From contig JAKOGI010000832.1 in the NCBI GenBank assembly GCA_029747015.1, positions 276,001-340,000 of the forward strand: a stretch of DNA of 64,000 bases, given 5' to 3'. This DNA comes from Carnegiea gigantea (lineage: Eukaryota; Streptophyta; Magnoliopsida; Caryophyllales; Cactaceae). A program made the position numbers and the translations under genes. Below are positions 1 through 13,019 of this stretch, piece after piece (within the stretch, counting starts at the first letter, position 1; each line of letters starts with the position of its first letter). The notes under the pieces were generated by a model. The model did no database searches and was not told where the DNA came from. It was given only the letters and a program-made list of their open reading frames with translations.

Positions 1-2687
1 ATGGCCTTAACTGAAGCACATTCAATCCACAAGTCCCATCACTAAAAGCATTTGAGTCAACTTTGAACTACAATTAAGCTTTAACATAAGCAAAATTCAA
101 CCAAATTAGGTATCTAATAGTACTTCACATTAAGCATGGTTATCGAAAATACACACCCAACATGATGTTTGAGCTTTGCGGAATCTACATGCTGGGCCAA
201 AATCCACTGTGAGCGTCTATAGTGTCAAGCAGCAAAAGACACGAAGCCTTCTTCTACTTCTTACTTCCTTCAGGCTTGTTAGGGAGAGGACTCTTCATTG
301 ATTCCTCACCTTAAAAAAAACAAAAATATTTCAGAACATGAGCCCAACCCAGTACATTTGTCCTTGTACTACAAAATAAACTTTGAGTATATTTAGTTGG
401 ACACTCGTATTGCACTTCATTTTAGTTGGAAAATAAGAAAGGGGGAAAATATGAGTAAAACTATTTTTTCGATTGTGGTCTAGAAGTGAAACCCATATTG
501 ACATCTGGGGCGATCATTTCGATAGGTGTACACCTCCAAGGCCTACTGGTACGTCTAAGATGAGGCCATGTGGATTAACTGAGGGTCATAAGCCATTGAC
601 AACCAATGTTACCACATAATTAGCTGACAAAACATTCCTGAAAGTGATTTATTTCATAAATATAGCATGAAATTTATCTAATTTTGTGAAACATGTAGGT
701 TTTCAAATGGTACAACCAATAAACGTACCTGAAAATTTTAAAATCTCTCCTCTTTAATAAAATATTTGTTCATGGCTTGACAACAACAAAAATGGCCTCG
801 TTTCTTCTTTAAATATATATTTTTATGGTTAGTAGGTTTCAAATAATTATATTACAATTGCAACCTTATTAATTCACAATCTTCCGGACTTTTCTTAATT
901 ATCAATGCACTTGTAATTTTTTTTATAAGCAAAAAAATTGATTTTGGCTTCCGATTGATGTGATGCTTTCCTTGTATTATTTTCATTATTATTATCATTA
1001 ATGGTATTGAGACTATTATGCTGTGATAGGTCTTCGTATTATTATCTTTATTGTTGTTAATGTTAATGTTCTTAACGTTATAACTATTATAGCCATTGTA
1101 ATTATTGTTATTATGAGAAGTAACATTATTGTTAGTTTTAGTGATTTATCTATGAAGAAGCTGTGGTTATCTGGGGTCGGCTTGGGGACCTAAGCTCATT
1201 TCATTGTCAAGTACATGCTTTCAAGCCTACATCGAAAGTATTCACATTAAAAGCCTCAAACATATTTTGATTCCTAATTATTTGTTTTAGGTTTCATAAG
1301 AATATGCCATTCATTTAACCAAAGTGAACATAAGTCCACCTTTAATCACTTCCTGAGGTAATTTTTACATTTAAAAATACTCTTAACACTAATTAGAATC
1401 CATCATCACCACTACTTTGATTAACCTTCAACATCAAGCTTCTTATTGCCTTTAAATCACTAAATCCACTTAATTTTCATATTAAATAACACCTGAACTA
1501 AACTCAGTTGCCCTTTAGTTGGTTAGAGTTGTAAAACAAAAAGAACATACCACTTTCAACCCACTTGAACATGAATCAATCCTTATTTATCTTTTGTATT
1601 ACATTAACATTTAATCAATCATTGAATTCATGTTTATTATTTAAGCCATTTCAATCATACCATAAGAACCAAGCCCCTATAATTACATTTCATAAATTTT
1701 ACCATTTACATTTACACGTTTACATCCCTTTTCAATTATCATTTTAATTGCAAAATTTACATTAAGTAAATTATTTCAAAAACCTTTAATTTACACTTCC
1801 CTCTCTAGTTTTCTTTTTCAATCTCAAGTTCAATGTCACTCCTCTCTTCCATAGCACATTCGACCCAGACATACACATACTCACCCAATCAACCTCTAAT
1901 TCATTACAAACAAAATCAAAGATGCTCAAAAATTGAATATAACCAAATTACATGAGTATAACCCCACAATTCATACTCCATCCCCAATTCCACTATGAAC
2001 ACCCACAATCTTAAATTTCTCAAATCCTCAAACTCACCATAATAAACATTAATTCACACAAATTGCATTCATCTAACCTAAAACAAAACACACTAATTAA
2101 TCAAATTGAGGAATAAAATGAGTGGGACTAAATGAGGAGGATTAGGTTTCACCTTCCTATCCACCCTTAAAACAAGTCAAAGAGGAGTTGGAGGGAGGAG
2201 GTGGTGGCTGCTAGAGGTGACAATGACTGGCGGTGGCACATTGGTGATTGGCGACGGGTGGTAGCACAATAACAGGGGTGGTTGGCCACTAGGTAGAAAC
2301 AAAACAGGGGATGGGGGTTCTTACATGGGTAGTATGGAGGGGGTCACGGACATGGCAAAAAAGAAGACGGGGTTTGGTTAAAAAAAATAAAATTTAAAGT
2401 TTTGGTTTTTAATTGTTTTGATCTAATCTCAACCCAAAATCTAGATTTTTCTTGCATTTTTAGCACTCCTTTTCTCCCTTTTTTTAGTAAAAATAATTCT
2501 CCATTCCTAATACTAAATATTTGGGCTAGCATTAATATTTTTGTGATTTATTTAGAAGAAAATTATAAACATCACCCGCATTAATTAGTATGTTCTTTGC
2601 ATCTATTTTTATTTCATTTACTGACACTTTGATTTCAATTGTATAATATAAGGGAGCAAATTTTTTGTGTGTGTATGCGCGTATGTC
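1..2687. other. AT-rich DNA, no gene recognised
   Basis: No coding region is supported: open frames are short, on both strands, and none resembles a protein family I know. About 968-1140 holds a degenerate trinucleotide-rich tract (ATT, GTT and TTA steps). About 2190-2340 is locally G-rich on the + strand (many GGTGG and GGGG steps), unlike its surroundings. I see no LTR ends, terminal inverted repeats or RNA gene signatures. Confidence 0.6.
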
Positions 2688-2741
<54 letters not shown>

Positions 2742-2765
2742 GACAGAGAGAGAGAGAGAGAGAGA
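2688..2765. repeat. compound TA/GA microsatellite
   Basis: An (AT)n run of about 17 bases passes directly into an (AG)n run of about 60 bases with only two interruptions (ATAG and ACAG steps near 2735-2745). A short GT/GC alternating stretch precedes it and CATA steps follow. An 85-residue open frame on the - strand covers it and is only the translation of the repeat. Confidence 0.97.
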
Positions 2766-5180
2766 TGTACATACATACACATATTCCATGATTACCCACT
2801 TTTACAACGGGCTAACTTTTATTATCTATTTGTTTAAATATTTAATTATATATCCTGAAAGATTTAATACGAAGCATGATTAAACTTTATTTTGAGGTCA
2901 TTTTATCATCTCAACCTCCAATTGCATAAATAATTAAAATACAATGGTGAACTTAATTAATTTAATTGGAGATTACACCAAAGTAATTAGCATGGTTTAG
3001 GTTCGACCTATTACAATAAAGTAATGTCCAAAAAGGTTGGTGTAATAGATGATGAAAGTTATGCCTCAATTTATATATCCAAAGGCTCAATAGACTAATC
3101 CTTAATTCCAATATAAAAAAAAAAAAAGAGGAAAAACGAAGCATTAAATTTGAGGAGAGAAGATAGGTCGGCCCATTAGGTCTAAACCGGCTGGGAAACC
3201 GGCAAGCACTTCTAGGCAAGAAGTCAGCTGCGTTCTTCAGTCCTCTGCTTCGTCTTCAGGATGTGTTTAGTAAGTAATGTTTTATTCATATTGATTTGCC
3301 TATTCGGATAAAGCCTATGAGGGGTGGAATAGGTCTCGTTTCTTTAAGGCAACTCGTATTACCCCCTTTTAAGCGCACAAAAAGGGGCAACCCCCTAGGG
3401 TTAAGGACATCAAAATTTTGAAGGACACACAGAAAATTGATGCGAAAATACCTTGAAAAGTCAGGGAGAAAGGGACCAAATAATATTGAGGGAAACACAT
3501 CATGTGCAGAGACTATTGAGAGTGATTAAAGATGAGAAATTGGTTCATTATGAAAGAGGTGTCAATGTATTGGGTTATTAGGTGGGTAACCCTGACAATA
3601 CGATTCACAATCCTTCCTTCTCTTTCTCTCTATTTTCTTTATTTGATTGTTTTACTTAGTCTCAAATGATTAAAGATGTGATCTTGAACTAGTTTAGGCC
3701 CAGTCCATTGTGATTAATTGATTCCTTCTTTGAGTAGGTTAAGACTGACATTGTTCTTTTACAATTTTTAATCTGATTTCATTGTTGATAATATGTTGTG
3801 TGCTTGTTGTTTTGAGTTTATTTAGATTTCAATTTCCACCGTTGACTATTAGAGGCCGTCAATATGGGCAATGATGTGATGCACTCCATCACGTCATCGT
3901 ACCAACACCCTCAAAAATGGATCCTCAGTTTAAGCCTATGAAGCTAAGCGACTCCATTCTAGAGAATTGTTCGAGGGCCTTCCAAAAACCTTTTTAAAGT
4001 GAACCTTTTTTTTCCCTCTTTTGGTGTCTCTCTTTGTTTATGGTTCGTTTTAGAAAGCAAATTCGGCTTGTAAGTTTTTCTAAAAACTCACTGGTGACTT
4101 TATTAATTAAGTTTACTTTGTTTTCTATTAAATCTTTTTTAGATTGGGCAATTTCGAGATCCCAGCAGTAGCTGTGTTTGAGTAAAAAACCTAGACATTG
4201 TACTGACCCAAGCACCTGGTTGGGCTCCTGGACCACTACTATTGTCCATTCTCTTGGCTCCCAATAGGGCTATTGGGGTGCTTGACCAGAGAACTGGGCT
4301 CTACATGGGCCTAGGATCCTGGCCGAGACCCTAGATTAGGGCTGCTACCCAGCCTTCTGGGCTAAGTAGCCCCTTTCTTTTGCATTCATTATCGGTTTTC
4401 TATTAAAATAGAAAATTGTATTTGAATAGCACACCTAGCAAGTGGGTCGAACCATTCGTATGGGACTCCTAATAAAACATAAGACCCCAACCCATTAGAT
4501 TGAAAGTACATAAAAGAGAAACCCAAATGCCTAACCCAGAAAAGCAAACCCCTAATCTTCAATACCTGCGTTTTAATGACATCTCCTTCGTCTGGGAATC
4601 TACCATCAATTTCTATAACCCATTCATGAGGAGCAGGCACCAGCCAACCTTATATCATTTTTTATCCTCACCTCCTCGACCCTCAGTTCTCAGGTTAGGC
4701 TTTAACTTTCAATTCAGCTTTAGCCTTAAATCTTTAAATTTGATTGTTATTATGTTGTTGTGTGCTTTAAATTGAACATCTATTCTCAATCCTTTTCTTC
4801 GTCTAGTAACACTAAAACTGATAATGGCTTAATTTGAGTCTTGAATGTTCAATTCACAGTTTAATTTGAATCTTCAATTAAATTGTTTCCATTTACTTGT
4901 TTAATATGTTTTTCTCATGTTGAGAAGCTCGATCCTGACTTTGTTGTTGTTGTTGCTGCTATTTCATTTGACAATGCTCAAATTGAATTAGTAAATTGAA
5001 TTACTAAATTGAGTCTTGTTTCAATTTTGATTTGAATTAGCAATATTTAATTTGATAGTTGTTTAAGTTAACGCTCTATGGCCTTTTGTTATTATTATTG
5101 TTTTACCGATAATGTCCCTATGTGAAGTTTAATAGTGACTTTTCTAGGTTGGGATATCTTGAGCTTATTATTGCAATCAT
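2766..5180. other. AT-rich DNA, no gene recognised
   Basis: Nothing here resembles a known protein, RNA gene or mobile element end. The part 3180-4720 is somewhat less AT-rich and has longer open frames (up to 91 residues) on both strands, but they overlap, have low-complexity composition and match nothing I recognise. It may be old unclassified repeat DNA. Confidence 0.5.
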
Positions 5181-5220
5181 GTGTGTCTGTGTGTGTGTGT
5201 GTGTGTTTTTTTTTTTTTTT
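5181..5220. repeat. GT microsatellite followed by poly-T
   Basis: About 26 bases of GT dinucleotides with one TCT interruption run straight into 15 T residues. This is a simple sequence repeat with no sign of function. Confidence 0.95.
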
Positions 5221-5477
5221 AAAATGTAAAGTTAATATGTCTAAAAGATATAATTTTTTATCCAATTGAATATGAATTGAACCCACTTTATTTTACGATA
5301 CTTGAAAAGAAAACACCTTAAAAAGGATGAAAAAAAAATATCACAATTGCAAATAGAGTTAGTTATAATGTAAAAAACTCTCAAAAATATGGGAGAATGG
5401 AAACTCCATTCGACATTTGTAATAAAAATGTAAGAGATGGACCAAGTAACTGTGAGTCTTTTAGAGAAAAGTAATGC

Positions 5478-7735
5478 AATTTGAAGAACCTTCTAATGGA
5501 TCCTGGTGCAAGAAAAATGATCTTAGAGTATCCTCCTAATGTACAAAGTAAAATAAGGAGGCATTATCTCATAAATCAGCCAATCCAGCCTTGTAATGAC
5601 AAAATCTTATGATCATTAATTAGAGGAAGATTACATTGCATAGGTTCAACCCTTCTTGGTATCACAAATAGGGGATTTGGTTGGAATATGATACAAAGAA
5701 ACATGTCATCTTCTGTTTATGTTCCTATTTATTTGCTAATGAAAGAGAAACCATCTATTTGAAGACTTAGTGAGGGAGGGATAATTGTTTTGTCTAATCA
5801 TTGTATAGGGGATCATAATAGTACTCATGATAAAGCCCTAAGAAGCTATGAAACTTTAAGGAAGACAAGACAATCTATTAAAGTCTCTTTTGATGAGCAC
5901 TCTGTTTAAATAAAGAGGCAATAACGACTTCACTTGGACACTTTTATTTCTTGCTCAACATATTTGTTGCATCAAGGATTGCCTTTTGTGGCCATGATGA
6001 ATCTAAAAGCTCATAAAATAAGGGAAATTTTCTTAAACTTATGACATTTGCTGTTAAACTAAATGAATTGATTGCTAATTTTATAATGCTCAGAAAACGT
6101 ATACCACAGTTTCACCAGACATCTAAAAAGACATTGTGAATGCTGCAGTAAAAGAGATGTTAAATGCTGCCATGAAAGAATTTAAAGATGATGTATTCAA
6201 TTTGTTACTGGATGACTCTGGAGATATATCTCATAAGGAGTAAATAGGTGTTGTTTTCCGTTATCTTGACAAAATGGGAATAGTGGAAGAACTATTCATT
6301 GGTGTTGTACATGTTAAAGACACTTCTTCACCATCACTTAAAGCAGGAATTGATTCGCTATTTTATAGTATGGCTTTCGTTTATCAAGACTCCAGGCTCT
6401 AGGTTATGATGGGAAAGTAACATGCAGGGTAAGTTTAAGGAGCTCAAAACTTTGATTTTAGATGAAAATAAATCTACTCATCTATTCACTACTTCTCTTT
6501 CAACTTCAACTCATGTTATTAGCTCTTATTGGGGATCATAATTGTGTTGGAAATCTTTTTGGTGAAGTTTCTAAACTTTTAAATGTGCTGGGAGTTTTTT
6601 GTAAACGCTATGATCTCCTTTGTGAGAAACATGATGAGACTTAAGGAGGCATTAGGTAGTGGCAAGATTGAAAGTGGTCGTCAGTTGAACAGAGAATTTG
6701 CACCCATAGGGTTGGTGATACACATTAGGGATCTCATGATAGATCACTAATGAATGTGTCAAATTTTTTTGATCTTGTAATGCGTGTGGTTAAATTCATT
6801 GAACTTAAAGGGGGGACTTTAACTATAAAGAATGACGTCAGCTCACAAATAGCTTATTTGAGTTCATTTGATTTTGCCGTTACTCTACATCTGACGCTGG
6901 CCATTTTGGGGATCACACGTGACTTACCATAACCTTTGTAGCAAAAAAGGATCAAATATTGTAAATGACACAGATCTTGTCAAAACCACCAAGCTACAGT
7001 TGGATACCATGAGAAATGATAGAACTCTTGTGACTAAGACAAGTGCTTTTTGTGGGAAACATGGTATGGCTATTCTAATATAAAAGATAAATGGGCTCTT
7101 CCGGGGAGACCTAGGACAATGGTATCGCTATTCCAAATATGAAAGATAAATGGGCTCTTTCGGGGAGACCTCAATGTATGTTAAAGAGTGCTCTTATAGG
7201 TTCCATTATTGGATTAAAATATTCTACATTGTCATTGTTCACATCTTAAAGAGCTTAGATGCTACTTTAATTAGATTAACATGAAGCTTCTTAATTTTGT
7301 AGCTTGTTTAAGTCGATGTAATGGCTTGTCATGCTTTTGATCAGTTTCAATTGGCTAAATTAGCACAACTTTATCTAGATGATTTTTCTGATTGTGAGAT
7401 TATAACTCTTGAATGTCAACTTACTAATTATGTTCTTGATGTCCAATCTCATGAACCATTTTAGCACTTAAAAAGGCTTAGTGATCTTTATAGAATAATG
7501 GCAGAGGCAAAGAAGGACATCATTTATCTTTTACTATTTAGGCTATTAAAGGTAGCTTTGATCCTCCCAGTAACTACAGTGACTATGGAAAGAGCATTCT
7601 CAGTGATGAATACTGTGAAAACTAAACTCCTCAATCAAATGTGATCTTTTTTTAAATGATTTAGTTTGTTACATAGAGAAAGATGTATTTGACTCAATTT
7701 CGAATAGGCCTTTTATGTAATGGTTTTAAAGCATA
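5478..7735 (+). pseudogene. hAT transposase relic, TTF zinc-finger/DUF4371 type
   Basis: This is a decayed cut-and-paste transposase of the plant hAT group that carries a TTF-type zinc finger. Read across all three frames, family blocks appear in the right order. The N-terminal block at about 5490-5570 reads DPGARKM then PPNVQSKIRRHY. The zinc-finger region at about 5640-5730 reads RFNPSWYHK and FCLCSYLFANER. The middle block at about 6120-6440 includes LLDDSGDISHKE and GVVHVKDTSSPSLKAG. The C-terminal hAT dimerisation block at about 7540-7720 reads LPVTTVTMERAFSVMNTVK and YIEKDVFDSI. Frameshifts and stops are numerous, so no functional protein is possible. A short tandem duplication (7063-7171) lies in the middle. 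I could not identify terminal inverted repeats or the 8-bp target duplication expected for hAT elements, so the element ends are unknown. Confidence 0.85.
7063..7171 (+). repeat. 58-bp tandem duplication inside the hAT relic
   Basis: Two near-identical segments, 7063-7111 and 7121-7171, each run from GGTAT through AAAGATAAATGGGCTCTT to GGGGAGACCT with a few differences. The duplicated piece lies in the transposase middle region and adds to its disruption. Confidence 0.85.
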
Positions 7736-7867
7736 GAACCTGGTAAAAGACAGCTGTAATAATGAATTATTTACTGTTAAATGTTATCGTATGATTTTTC
7801 TTTTATTGTGTATGTGTCGGTATCATTTATGGGTGGACTCCTATGAATGAAAATCCTGGTTATGCCA

Positions 7868-8340
7868 TTGCGTGCATCCCTCATTTTTATAACAACCTTA
7901 CCTAGAGGAAACTCGATTCTACTTCTCTTACTTTAGTAAAATTCCAACAAATTTCTATCTCTTAAAGCCTATTTCAAGACTTGGTAGTATCAAATCACTA
8001 TAAAAATCTTCACTCAAAACCTATTGCAAATGATTACTTGTTTTGTAAAGGACTAGCCCCATCCTATCCTGACGCAGTTGCGAAGAAACAAGGCCAAGAA
8101 CTACTGTTTTTTACTGCTCTATTTGGCTCGATGTAGGTCTTTAGTGCTATAAACTAAAGTGAGTAATCATATTGTTGCTTTCTCTAATTTTTGTCATATC
8201 TAATATGTTCCTGTTTAATCCCCCATGATCATGTGTTTTATGCTTTTATCCTTATATATGACATAAAAAGACGTTCATAATAAAGTAACCAACTAAGTTT
8301 ATTGCTTTTTTGTACATAAAAAGACGTTCATAATGAAGTC
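7868..8340. repeat. dispersed repeat X, uninterrupted copy
   Basis: This segment matches, block by block and in order, sequence at 40386-40449, 45756-46065 and 50083-50175. Shared blocks include the starts GCGTGCATC and ATAACAACCTT, the middle AAGACTTGGTAGT, the block GCTCTA..T.G..TCGA, and the end GTGTTTTATGCTTTTATCCTT. The second copy is broken by two retroelements and this one is not, so it shows the empty sites. The right end contains its own direct duplication (about 8260-8287 and 8313-8338, ACATAAAAAGACGTTCATAA). No coding capacity is seen. It may be part of an LTR or a non-autonomous element, but its class is unknown. Confidence 0.75.
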
Positions 8341-9949
8341 ACAAGAAAATATTCTTCCTGTTAAATGCCTCATTAAATCAGACTACTTTATGGGAAAACA
8401 CCTATTGCATAGAACTAGAAAATATAAATTTTAACACATTATTTCTAGTAGAAGCTACTATCGAAGTGGGCGATCTAATGTTGGTTATCCACCATCCATT
8501 AGATCATGCCTTCATCACTAAAATTATTCTCATGGTTCATAATCAGTGAATAGTTTATCTATTCCCCATCCCAAAATCTCGAGAATCATAATCCTATAGG
8601 AAAAACCCTTCTCTTTCCTGAAGTCTAATCCTATGTCCCTTAGTTATCCCTTCGATTTCAAGGACTTGATTGAAGGAAGGAATTGGGTATTTTATATAGA
8701 ATTAAGCTTTTATAAATTTCCTAAAAATCTCTTGGTGACTCTATAAAATTAAAGCACCATTCCATCCGATCGCATGCAACCATGGTGTGACAAAGCTGCC
8801 TCAATGAATTTCCTGCCCTCACGCGATTGGAAGGAAAAGAAGGTGGGGAAGGAAAAGGCGGTTGAGGCTTAAGGAGCCCTTGCCACCTTCCTTCTCCCTA
8901 TCTCCGTCCCCCGTGGTCGTGGAGACATCAATCCCGAGGCACTTTCAGTCTTACTCCACTGGGGATGCGTATGTAAGAGTAGGAGACTTGAAAGAAATGA
9001 ACGTCATTAAAATTTTTATTTTTGGGTTTGAAATATGTACCATATATGCATTTTGCATAATGTGCTAAGCCTCAGGCATATGACAAAGTTTATTTGGTTG
9101 CCCACTAATAAAGCACTCTCATAGGATTATCCTTTCACCCCAAAAATCATATAGAACTCCTTGTAACAGCTAGCCTTTCCCATTCGGTCATGACACCACC
9201 TTAAAGAAGAACCATCGTGATGTCTTCAAAGCACCTCACTTTGAAGACAAAAAGGGTTAAGTTCATCCCACCAAGACAGTATGACCATCGACTATACTAT
9301 GCATTATTTGGATATATATTTAGGATCAAATCTCATGTGAATGATTGTCTTGAGTAAGTGCAAAGTGTTGCTTGTGATGCAATTTTATGTATTAAGAGAA
9401 TCCATTTTTCAATATGAGTCCATGACTTTTAGTCTTTTGACTAAGAACCAAAGCCCTACTAAAAATGCAAGGTGTCCTAATTGGGAACTTATGAACAGAA
9501 TCTAACGGTTGAATTCATGCCAAAAGTGGCTAGAATTCTTCCCTAACAATTTCAATAAGGATGTTATTATAGCTTAGCAATCATGCGTGGTACAATGCTA
9601 ATCATCAAGAAGAAGTTAGTGGCCGGACAAAGTCAAGCACAATGCCTCGTGCTTCCTCCCAATCTCCTTGGTCTTTAAGGGCACCTCGAGATTTTGGCTA
9701 CATCTGTGCCAATGGTCTTGAAAATGGTTTTAAATTGCTTTTCCTTTTCCTCTACTACTTTTCCAAAATCAAAATGTGTTGATAATTTTTTAAAAACAAA
9801 AATGATTTTCTTTTTTTCCCTAAAATCTCGAATTTTCTAGCTTGTAAAGGCAAAAAGGGCCCTTAGAGAAGGGACCATCATGGTGGCTTAGTAAGATCTC
9901 TAGCCATGAGCTTTGATTCTATGTTAGGGAACATTGTTAACAATAAATC
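8341..9949. other. no gene recognised upstream of Tat-1
   Basis: No protein family match is visible. If Tat-1 had a 5' LTR and leader it should lie here, but I found no matching direct repeat downstream of 17.3 kb and no clear primer-binding site, so none is called. A locally GC-richer part lies at about 8750-8960. Confidence 0.45.
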
Positions 9950-10249
9950 ATCTCCATGAAGATACTGATGTGACCGAAAGGACTACAACCTGCATGGCTG
10001 ATTTGATAGCCCAAATGGAAAATTTATTTGATGCTAAATTCAATTAGCAACAAGAATTCATAATTGATCTCGAAAAAAAGAGACACGAGCAAGAACTTGA
10101 GAATGAAACAAATGATGATGTCCACTATGCCCATTCGATTCATGAGAAAGATTAACCATTAATGGATCAAAGGATGAACAAGTTGGAGCAGCTCTTTAAG
10201 GGCTCTCAACTATTTAGGAATCAATTTATAGGCCTAACCCTTTATACAC

Positions 10250-10700
10250 CTATGTTGATAGGGAAATCACCTACCAAGTTTTCCCTTCCCTAAAACTTGA
10301 ACAGGCCTAGGAAACCTACCATTCTAATTTGGGGAACTTTGTTAATATCATGAGCCTCAAAGGCATAGACAAAGCCCTTTTCCCTTAAATATTCCCTCTC
10401 ACTATAGGGGAAACGATGAGTTGTTGCTTTAATTCCCGCAACCTGTACAAGGTCAACACTAGGGGAAGTTGAACCAAAGAATTCTTGACATAATATTCCT
10501 ATAATACGGAGCTGCCTACCACACTCTATGATTTAGAAATTTTAAAAGAAGGAGAAAAAGAAAGTTTCTCATACTTTCTAGCCCACTTGAGGACAAACGC
10601 ATCCTTAATGCTTAGCCATCCCCAAGAGAAAGAACAACTCTGTATGGTTATTGAAAACTTGTAACCCAATTATCACCAACCTCTATGGTTTTAACAGTTG
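10250..10700 (+). pseudogene. Tat-1 gag remnant
   Basis: Gag is the structural protein that packages retroelement RNA. Reading frames in turn gives the retrotransposon gag pattern: a block ending in YSYNTELPTTLYDLEI, then KEGEKESFSYFLAHLRTNA and SHPQEKEQLCMVIENL. These match the order in the plant retrotransposon gag domain (a leucine-rich start, an E.ES...F..R..A block, then a block around M..nL.P.y). At least three stops or shifts interrupt it. No zinc knuckle was recognised downstream. Confidence 0.7.
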
Positions 10701-13019
10701 AACACATTAAAAAGGAGAAGGAAAAAGCCCCAAAGTATACTTATCATGGTAATAGAAGCTCTTAAGGATAAGAAGCCAATCACGACCTCTAATTCCAAAG
10801 TGATAAATGAGGTTAATGTGACAGAGTCCTTTAGACATCACTACACCTATAATGCCTTCACCCCACTTGAAATACTATAAAAGCCCTAAAATGACTTAAA
10901 GTTAAGGGCTCCTCGTGCTTATTGCATCACACTTGACATACCTGACGTGAAAAGGAATGAAAATATAACATCAGTGCACACTATAATTACCACCACAAGA
11001 AAAGGGCATTCCATCAATTGATGCTTCGGATTAAACATGCCATAGAAGATTTGGTAGATGATGGAACCCTTCCCATCCCCAAATACGGCAAAGCCCATTA
11101 ATAGGGCCAACCCATTGAGTTTTATACTTGTGGTTTTCACCATAGAAGAAATTGATCCTTTGTACCTCACTGGGGATAGAGTCAGCAAAATATAGGGAGA
11201 TGACTAAGAAGACATATGGATGGCTCCCCTCATCCTAATTGAAACCATACAGGTGAAGTGGGATGGAGAAAAGAAAGTCTAACATTTCACCCATAATGGC
11301 AGATGCTATAAACGCCCATATTTAACTCAAAAAGGGGAACAACCAAGTTTAATCATACTCGAGAACTGCAAGAAGAGCCTGTGCTCTCTATGCTACAGCA
11401 CACAAGGGGTGTCACATATCTAAGCTTCTATCTTCCTCTATAAACCATAGAGAGGTCCTTTTTAAGGCATTCTTGAGGATGAAGGTCCCACTACAAACCA
11501 CCCTTGATGAATTAGTTGGTTTCTTTACACTAGATAGGTCCCCTTTGATCATAAGTTTTGACGATGTAGACCTCCCGCCTGAAGGTGTAACACATGACAG
11601 GGCACTATATCTCACCGCAACTTGAAAAAATAAATTCATACATATGACCTTGGTGGATAATAGGTTATGGATTAACATATGTCTACTAAGAACAACAAAG
11701 AAGTTAGGCATAACTGAAGTGCACACGATCCCTTCAATCTAACACTTAAGAGCCCATGACAGTACTCACAGAACCGTTTTGGGGACTATCGGTCTCATCA
11801 TGGCGATTTGGAGAACAGAAGTAGACGTAGCCATCTAGGTTGTATGCATTCAAGCTATCTTCAATGTCTGACTTCGTTACCCATGGTTGCATGGCCAAAA
11901 GGTTATATCCTCAACCCTTTATTAAAAAGTAAATATGATGGTTAAAGGAGCCATGGTGATCATAAATCCTGATCCAATGATCATAACCATCAAATCAAAG
12001 CCCTTATTATAGAGGTTGAGCATGATGACAATGATAATGAAATATGAGGCTTTGTGGCCAACGAAAGTCCCATCATTAATGCAAAAGGTGAAGTCTTGTA
12101 TGACTTTGATCCCTTCTCCAGTAAGAAAGTAAAAATTTTGATGAGGAATACGTGTTACTTACCTAGAACCCAGTCAGGAACAAGATCAAGAATGCCCGCT
12201 CCACTTCCCAAAGTGAACCCTTTGGCTCAGCTTTGGGTGTGAGCACACTTCTCAAGAGCTTCACCTAAAGATGCATGAGCAGAAGCATAAAAAGCATCTA
12301 TAAGACAAGGGGGTTATTCACACAGTATGCCCTATTACCTTCCAAACCTTAATGGAACCTTCATAAAACTAAGAGGAAGACGCATCCTACTATGGATTTC
12401 CTGAACTAAAATACATCCCACACTTTAGGGAAGTCCTCCGGAGTTTGAAATCTTTCTTGATTGTACTCTCCTGAAGGAAGAGGTGTACTTCACTAAAAAT
12501 ACTCAGTTCAAAACATCTAGCCTGGTAAGGCCAACTAAGACCACTTCGGGTTGTTATTCACGACAGAGAAAATAAAATATCTAAATGCAGGATAAGTGTT
12601 AGATGAGGCAAATCAAGCTTTTGATCCTGCCAAGATGATCACGAATTCTAATGAAGGGAGGCACATTAAAATGATACGGAACACCTGTAATAAGAAGAAA
12701 GTGTCAAGCAAACCATGGGAAAGATCAAGGGCCTTATACCTAAGCCTAAATTAAAGACTTTAGTTTTCAGCGTAAACCTTTTTCTGCCTATGAGAAAGAG
12801 CACTTTCCTTTTCTGAAATCAATTTGTGCTTAAATTAATGTACACATTCAAGATTTAAATAAAATGAGCTTTTCTGAGTATGGTTCGTGCATTTGAACTA
12901 ATGAAAATTTTATCCATCCAAAACACTTAATGAATAATGAACAACATAAAACTATTATCCTTAAAGAAAAAATGATAAATGTTAAAATTAACGTATAATG
13001 AAGGGAGCTTAAATTGGTT

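Noticed and set aside
2532..2789. 85-residue open frame on the - strand
   Set aside because: It is the translation of the AG/AT microsatellite (Ser-Leu repeats).
11412..11726. 104-residue open frame on the - strand
   Set aside because: It lies antisense within the protease/linker region of Tat-1 and shows no family motif.
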